DNA of 64,000 nucleotides, taken from Maricaulis maris MCS10 (GTDB lineage Bacteria > Pseudomonadota > Alphaproteobacteria > Caulobacterales > Maricaulaceae). Location of the stretch: contig NC_008347.1 of the NCBI RefSeq assembly GCF_000014745.1, forward strand, positions 372,001 through 436,000, read 5' to 3'. The notes under the pieces are model-generated. The model was given only the letters and a program-made list of their open reading frames with translations, made no database searches and was not told the DNA's origin. The position numbers and the translations under genes were made by a program. Positions 61,214 through 64,000 of the stretch are shown in pieces (within the stretch, counting starts at the first letter, position 1; each line of letters opens with the position of its first letter).

Positions 61214-62157
61214 GCGCCCGGCGGGTCGGCTTGGTCGGCGCGCGCGGCCATACCGGACGGGAACTCCTGCGCCTGATCGGTGAGCGTGACGATCTGGACC
61301 TGGTCTTCGCCAGTTCGCGCGAGTGGGCCGGGCGGCCGGTCGCGGAGATGGCGCCGGAAATCACCAATGGTCTCGACTTTGAAGCCCTGTCACCGGACGA
61401 TGTGGCAGCCCGCAAGGTCGACGCGGTCATCCTTGCCCTGCCCAATGGTGCGGCGGCTCCGTTCGTGGCGGCCATTGCCGACGATTGCGTGATCGTCGAC
61501 CTGTCGGCCGATTATCGCTTCGACGAGGCCTGGACCTATGGCCTGCCGGAAATCTACGGGCGGGACAGCCTTATCGGTGCGCGGCGGATCGCCAATCCGG
61601 GCTGCTATGCGACCGCGGGCCAGCTGGCGATCGCGCCGCTGCGTGGTCAGCTCGACGGCGATGTCCATGTGTTCGGCGTGTCCGGTTATTCCGGTGCCGG
61701 CACCACGCCCTCGCGCAAGAATGACCCCGAAGCCCTGGCCGACAATCTCATGCCCTATGCGTTGAGCGGCCATCTGCACGAACAGGAAATGGCGCGTCAT
61801 GCGGGCGAAACGGTCCGCTTCACCCCGCATGTGGCCGCCTTCTTCCGCGGCATTGTCGCGACCACGCACCTGACCCTGAAGACGGCCATGTCCGCAGACG
61901 CGGTCCGCGCGCTCTACGAGCAGGCCTATGCCGGTGAAGCGTTGATCCGGGTGATCGCCGACATCCCGGAAGTGCGCGATGGCGCGCGTCAGCCCGGTGC
62001 AGTGGTCGGCGGTTTCGCTGTGGGCGCGGACGGGCACCGCCTGGTCGTGGTCAGCGCGCTCGACAACCTGCTCAAGGGCGCAGCCGTGCAGGCGATGCAG
62101 AACCTGACACTGGCCCTGGGTCTGCCCGAAGGAAGCTACCGCCCCTCTCCGCTATAG
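61210..62157 (+). CDS. argC: N-acetyl-gamma-glutamyl-phosphate reductase
   Basis: A 315-residue NADPH-dependent reductase, the third step of arginine synthesis. The Rossmann start GLVGARGHTGRELLRLIG is at residues 6-23, the catalytic cysteine is in NPGCYATAGQLAI near 133, and GHLHEQEM near 190 is typical. The start overlaps the NAGK-NAGS stop by 4 bases. Its last 22 bases overlap the end of the glycosyltransferase gene on the opposite strand. Confidence 0.93.
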   Translation: MSARRVGLVGARGHTGRELLRLIGERDDLDLVFASSREWAGRPVAEMAPEITNGLDFEALSPDDVAARKVDAVILALPNGAAAPFVAAIADDCVIVDLSADYRFDEAWTYGLPEIYGRDSLIGARRIANPGCYATAGQLAIAPLRGQLDGDVHVFGVSGYSGAGTTPSRKNDPEALADNLMPYALSGHLHEQEMARHAGETVRFTPHVAAFFRGIVATTHLTLKTAMSADAVRALYEQAYAGEALIRVIADIPEVRDGARQPGAVVGGFAVGADGHRLVVVSALDNLLKGAAVQAMQNLTLALGLPEGSYRPSPL

Positions 62158-63716
62158 CCGCGTGCGGGGGGCGCCTCATCCGACGCATCAAATGCCTGCC
62201 ACCGGATTTCATAGGCCTCGTCGCGTTCGACCCGCTGATAGCCCTCGGCTTCCCACAGGGTGAAGTCACGCGTATAGGCGCCGTCCAGCGGTATGGCTAA
62301 GCGGCCGACCGCTTCAAACCTGTCGAAATCCTCACGCAGCCGCGGCACTTCGCGGGGCCGGTTCGAGATCACCAGCAGGCGACCGGCCTGATCCTCTGAC
62401 AGGGGCCAGACATCCTCGGCGTGGTTGGTCGGTCCGGAATAGCGCAGCCACATGGCCATGCGGCCCTCCAGCTGCGGGGCATAGCGTTGCATCTGGTGGA
62501 AGGCATTGCGGTCGTCAAAGACGATCATCGCATAGTCATCAGACTCTGCCGCGGCGAGGATCTGTTCGGCGGTGACGTCCCAGGCGCGAATGCGCTTGGT
62601 CGCATCGGCTGCCCCGAGGGCAACCACGAGAGCCGGGCTGGCGGCCAGTGCAATGGCGATGATACCGATGACGGTGTGCAGTCCGATCGACCCGTACAAC
62701 GCCCAGCGTCGCCATGTTGCACCGCGCAACAAAAACCCGACAACCAGCAAGGTCCCGGCAACATAGGTCGCGGCGGCCCAGTTGGCGTGAGCGCGTGAAA
62801 TGAAGGCCTGAACAGCGACGACCGCCAGCGGCGGCACGGAATAGAGAACCAGCAGGCGCTGATCCGGATCGGCCCGCAGGAAGCTCGCGATGGTGAGACC
62901 GAAAATGGTCGCCAGAACACCGAATGTGACCGGGCCGAACACCCCGAGCTGGGCGGCCAGAAACTCGAATAATTCGCCGGGATGGAACAGGTCGCCGCCC
63001 CAATTGGCATTGGCGGCCGTATGGGTGACGGTCGCAAAGTCATTGGCCGCATTCCAGGCCAGGTTGGGGGCGAGAAGGGCCAGGAAAATGGCGAGGGCAG
63101 CCGCGCCGCGAAGGCCCAGCAAGGCCCGGCGCGTGGGTGCGTCAAAGAGGATGGCCAGACCGGTCGAGACCAGAAAATAGATCATCGCGTATTTTGACAG
63201 GAAGCCGAAGCCCAGGGCGACGCCCAACCCGATTGCGGCGCCCCATCCATGATCCGCCCGTAAACGGAGCAGGGCGTACAATCCGCCCGACCAGGCCACG
63301 AAAAGCACGGCATCAGTGGAGATCACGAAGCCTGACAGCCAGATGCCCGGCATGGTGAGATACAGGGCCGCCGTCCAGAAACCGGCCCGCTCATCCCACA
63401 ACTGGCGCGCGCTCAGCATGAGGAAAGTCGCGGTTGCGGTATGCAGCAGGGTTGCCGGCAGGCGGATCGCGAAATCACTGTCGCCGAACAGGCCGGTCGA
63501 CAGGCTGATCAGCCAGGCGATCATCGGTGGTTTGGAATAATAGCCCCAGTCGAACTGGCGCGACCAGACCCAGTATTGGGACTCGTCCTGATAGAGCGAT
63601 ACCGGGCTGATCGCGAGGGCGAGGATGCGGAGGACCGCGAAGCCGGCGATGAGCACGATTGCGGCGCGTGTCCAGTTGTCCCGACTCAGTGGAGACGCAT
63701 TGAATGACTCGGGCAT
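62136..63716 (-). CDS. GT39-like membrane glycosyltransferase, 526 aa
   Basis: A 526-residue multi-pass protein of the PMT/ArnT-type glycosyltransferase family (GT39/GT83). The N-terminal loop LYQDESQYWVWSRQFDWGYY followed by SKPPMIAWL holds the acidic residues used by this family with a polyprenyl-phosphate sugar donor. About 11 membrane helices follow, then a soluble C-terminal domain of about 130 residues in the periplasm. It probably transfers a sugar to lipid A, glycan or protein; the acceptor is unknown. Its last 22 bases overlap the end of argC tail to tail. Confidence 0.87.
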   Translation of the reverse strand: MPESFNASPLSRDNWTRAAIVLIAGFAVLRILALAISPVSLYQDESQYWVWSRQFDWGYYSKPPMIAWLISLSTGLFGDSDFAIRLPATLLHTATATFLMLSARQLWDERAGFWTAALYLTMPGIWLSGFVISTDAVLFVAWSGGLYALLRLRADHGWGAAIGLGVALGFGFLSKYAMIYFLVSTGLAILFDAPTRRALLGLRGAAALAIFLALLAPNLAWNAANDFATVTHTAANANWGGDLFHPGELFEFLAAQLGVFGPVTFGVLATIFGLTIASFLRADPDQRLLVLYSVPPLAVVAVQAFISRAHANWAAATYVAGTLLVVGFLLRGATWRRWALYGSIGLHTVIGIIAIALAASPALVVALGAADATKRIRAWDVTAEQILAAAESDDYAMIVFDDRNAFHQMQRYAPQLEGRMAMWLRYSGPTNHAEDVWPLSEDQAGRLLVISNRPREVPRLREDFDRFEAVGRLAIPLDGAYTRDFTLWEAEGYQRVERDEAYEIRWQAFDASDEAPPARGYSGEGR

Positions 63717-64000
63717 GATGGGTCCGGAAGGCTGCCAAAAAGTGTTACATTTTCGCCGCAGCCTATGCGCTTTTCGACTCCGACCGTAAAGGGCTGTGGG
63801 GATAAAAAAATGGAGCGAGATCTTCTGAAGGGGGCGGATTTTGAGGTTTTGTGCGGCTGCACACGCATATCTTGGGATTTGCTGCGGCTGCGAGCCTTCA
63901 ACTTTATCGACTCCGGAACGTGCGCTGTCACAAAAGCTTCGCGCTGGTGTCTTGGAAAGTTCGACCGCCCGGCGTAGACGGCGCTTGCTTCGTACGGGGA
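63717..64000. other. Gap at window end with no gene recognised
   Basis: About 280 bases, somewhat more AT-rich than the neighbouring genes, upstream of the glycosyltransferase. A short reading frame (about 55 codons from 63810) has no ribosome site or recognisable similarity. It may hold the glycosyltransferase promoter. Confidence 0.4.

Noticed and set aside
63765-63977. 70-codon plus-strand frame at the window end
   Set aside because: No ribosome site at either possible start, unusual cysteine- and tryptophan-containing composition and no similarity I recognise.

Overview
The window is GC-rich, densely coded bacterial chromosome. Families and layout point to a marine, aerobic alphaproteobacterium of the Caulobacterales/Maricaulales type (for example Maricaulis): TonB-dependent receptor with alpha/beta hydrolases, TolB-like/TPR membrane proteins, a cysG-DUF2849-cysI-DUF934/cysH sulfur operon, DUF1295, DUF4199, a fused argB-NAGS with acetylornithine carbamoyltransferase, and many 4-base ATGA start/stop overlaps. 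The genus is inference from gene content. I saw no rRNA, tRNA, CRISPR array, transposase or phage gene.

Layout. 39-2940 (-): TetR regulator, enoyl-CoA hydratase and acyl-CoA ligase, divergent from 3023-7304 (+), a hydrolase, TonB-dependent receptor and second hydrolase: an uptake and acyl-CoA catabolism locus. 7322-10630: a BlaI-type repressor divergent from a two-subunit sodium/solute symporter (DUF4212 + SSS) and a DUF1295 enzyme; the symporter junction carries a perfect 41-bp tandem duplication. 10688-24098 (-): a long envelope block with three TolB-like/TPR proteins, a membrane-anchored LuxR regulator, a DUF4199 protein, PhoH, small membrane proteins, and five consecutive paralogous single-pass membrane proteins joined by 4-base overlaps, followed by a 32-codon remnant of a sixth. 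24258-26596: tyrosine catabolism (HPPD plus a VOC protein) with a divergent MarR regulator. 26670-29840: a dCache membrane protein and TypA/BipA.

29843-33472: a Type IIG/ISP-like restriction-modification gene bracketed by two near-identical direct repeats, with an AT-rich segment where the target-recognition domain should lie. 33491-34725: a small gene and a repeat-rich gap. 34726-42116: the assimilatory sulfur operon (siroheme synthase, DUF2849, sulfite reductase, a DUF934-APS reductase fusion, cysteine synthase, ferredoxin-NADP reductase) with a divergent LysR gene. 43366-48043: a three-gene 2-oxoacid:ferredoxin oxidoreductase operon whose first gene is a GltD-like FAD/4Fe-4S subunit. 48048-52101: four paralogous XRE-type regulators around a PiT-like transporter. 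52159-58684: a secreted protein, M28 peptidase, MFS transporter, hydrolase, histidine phosphatase-like protein and KdsB. 58878-62157: an arg operon (acetylornithine carbamoyltransferase, fused NAGK-NAGS, ArgC), overlapping tail-to-tail with a GT39-like membrane glycosyltransferase.

The most unusual features are the ATGA-coupled paralogue array with its remnant, the 41-bp duplication that makes a 14-codon relay ORF between two transporter subunits, and several intergenic repeats of about 120 bp that fold as a closed three-hairpin cloverleaf, with paired base changes between copies. Two of these repeats flank the restriction-modification gene.
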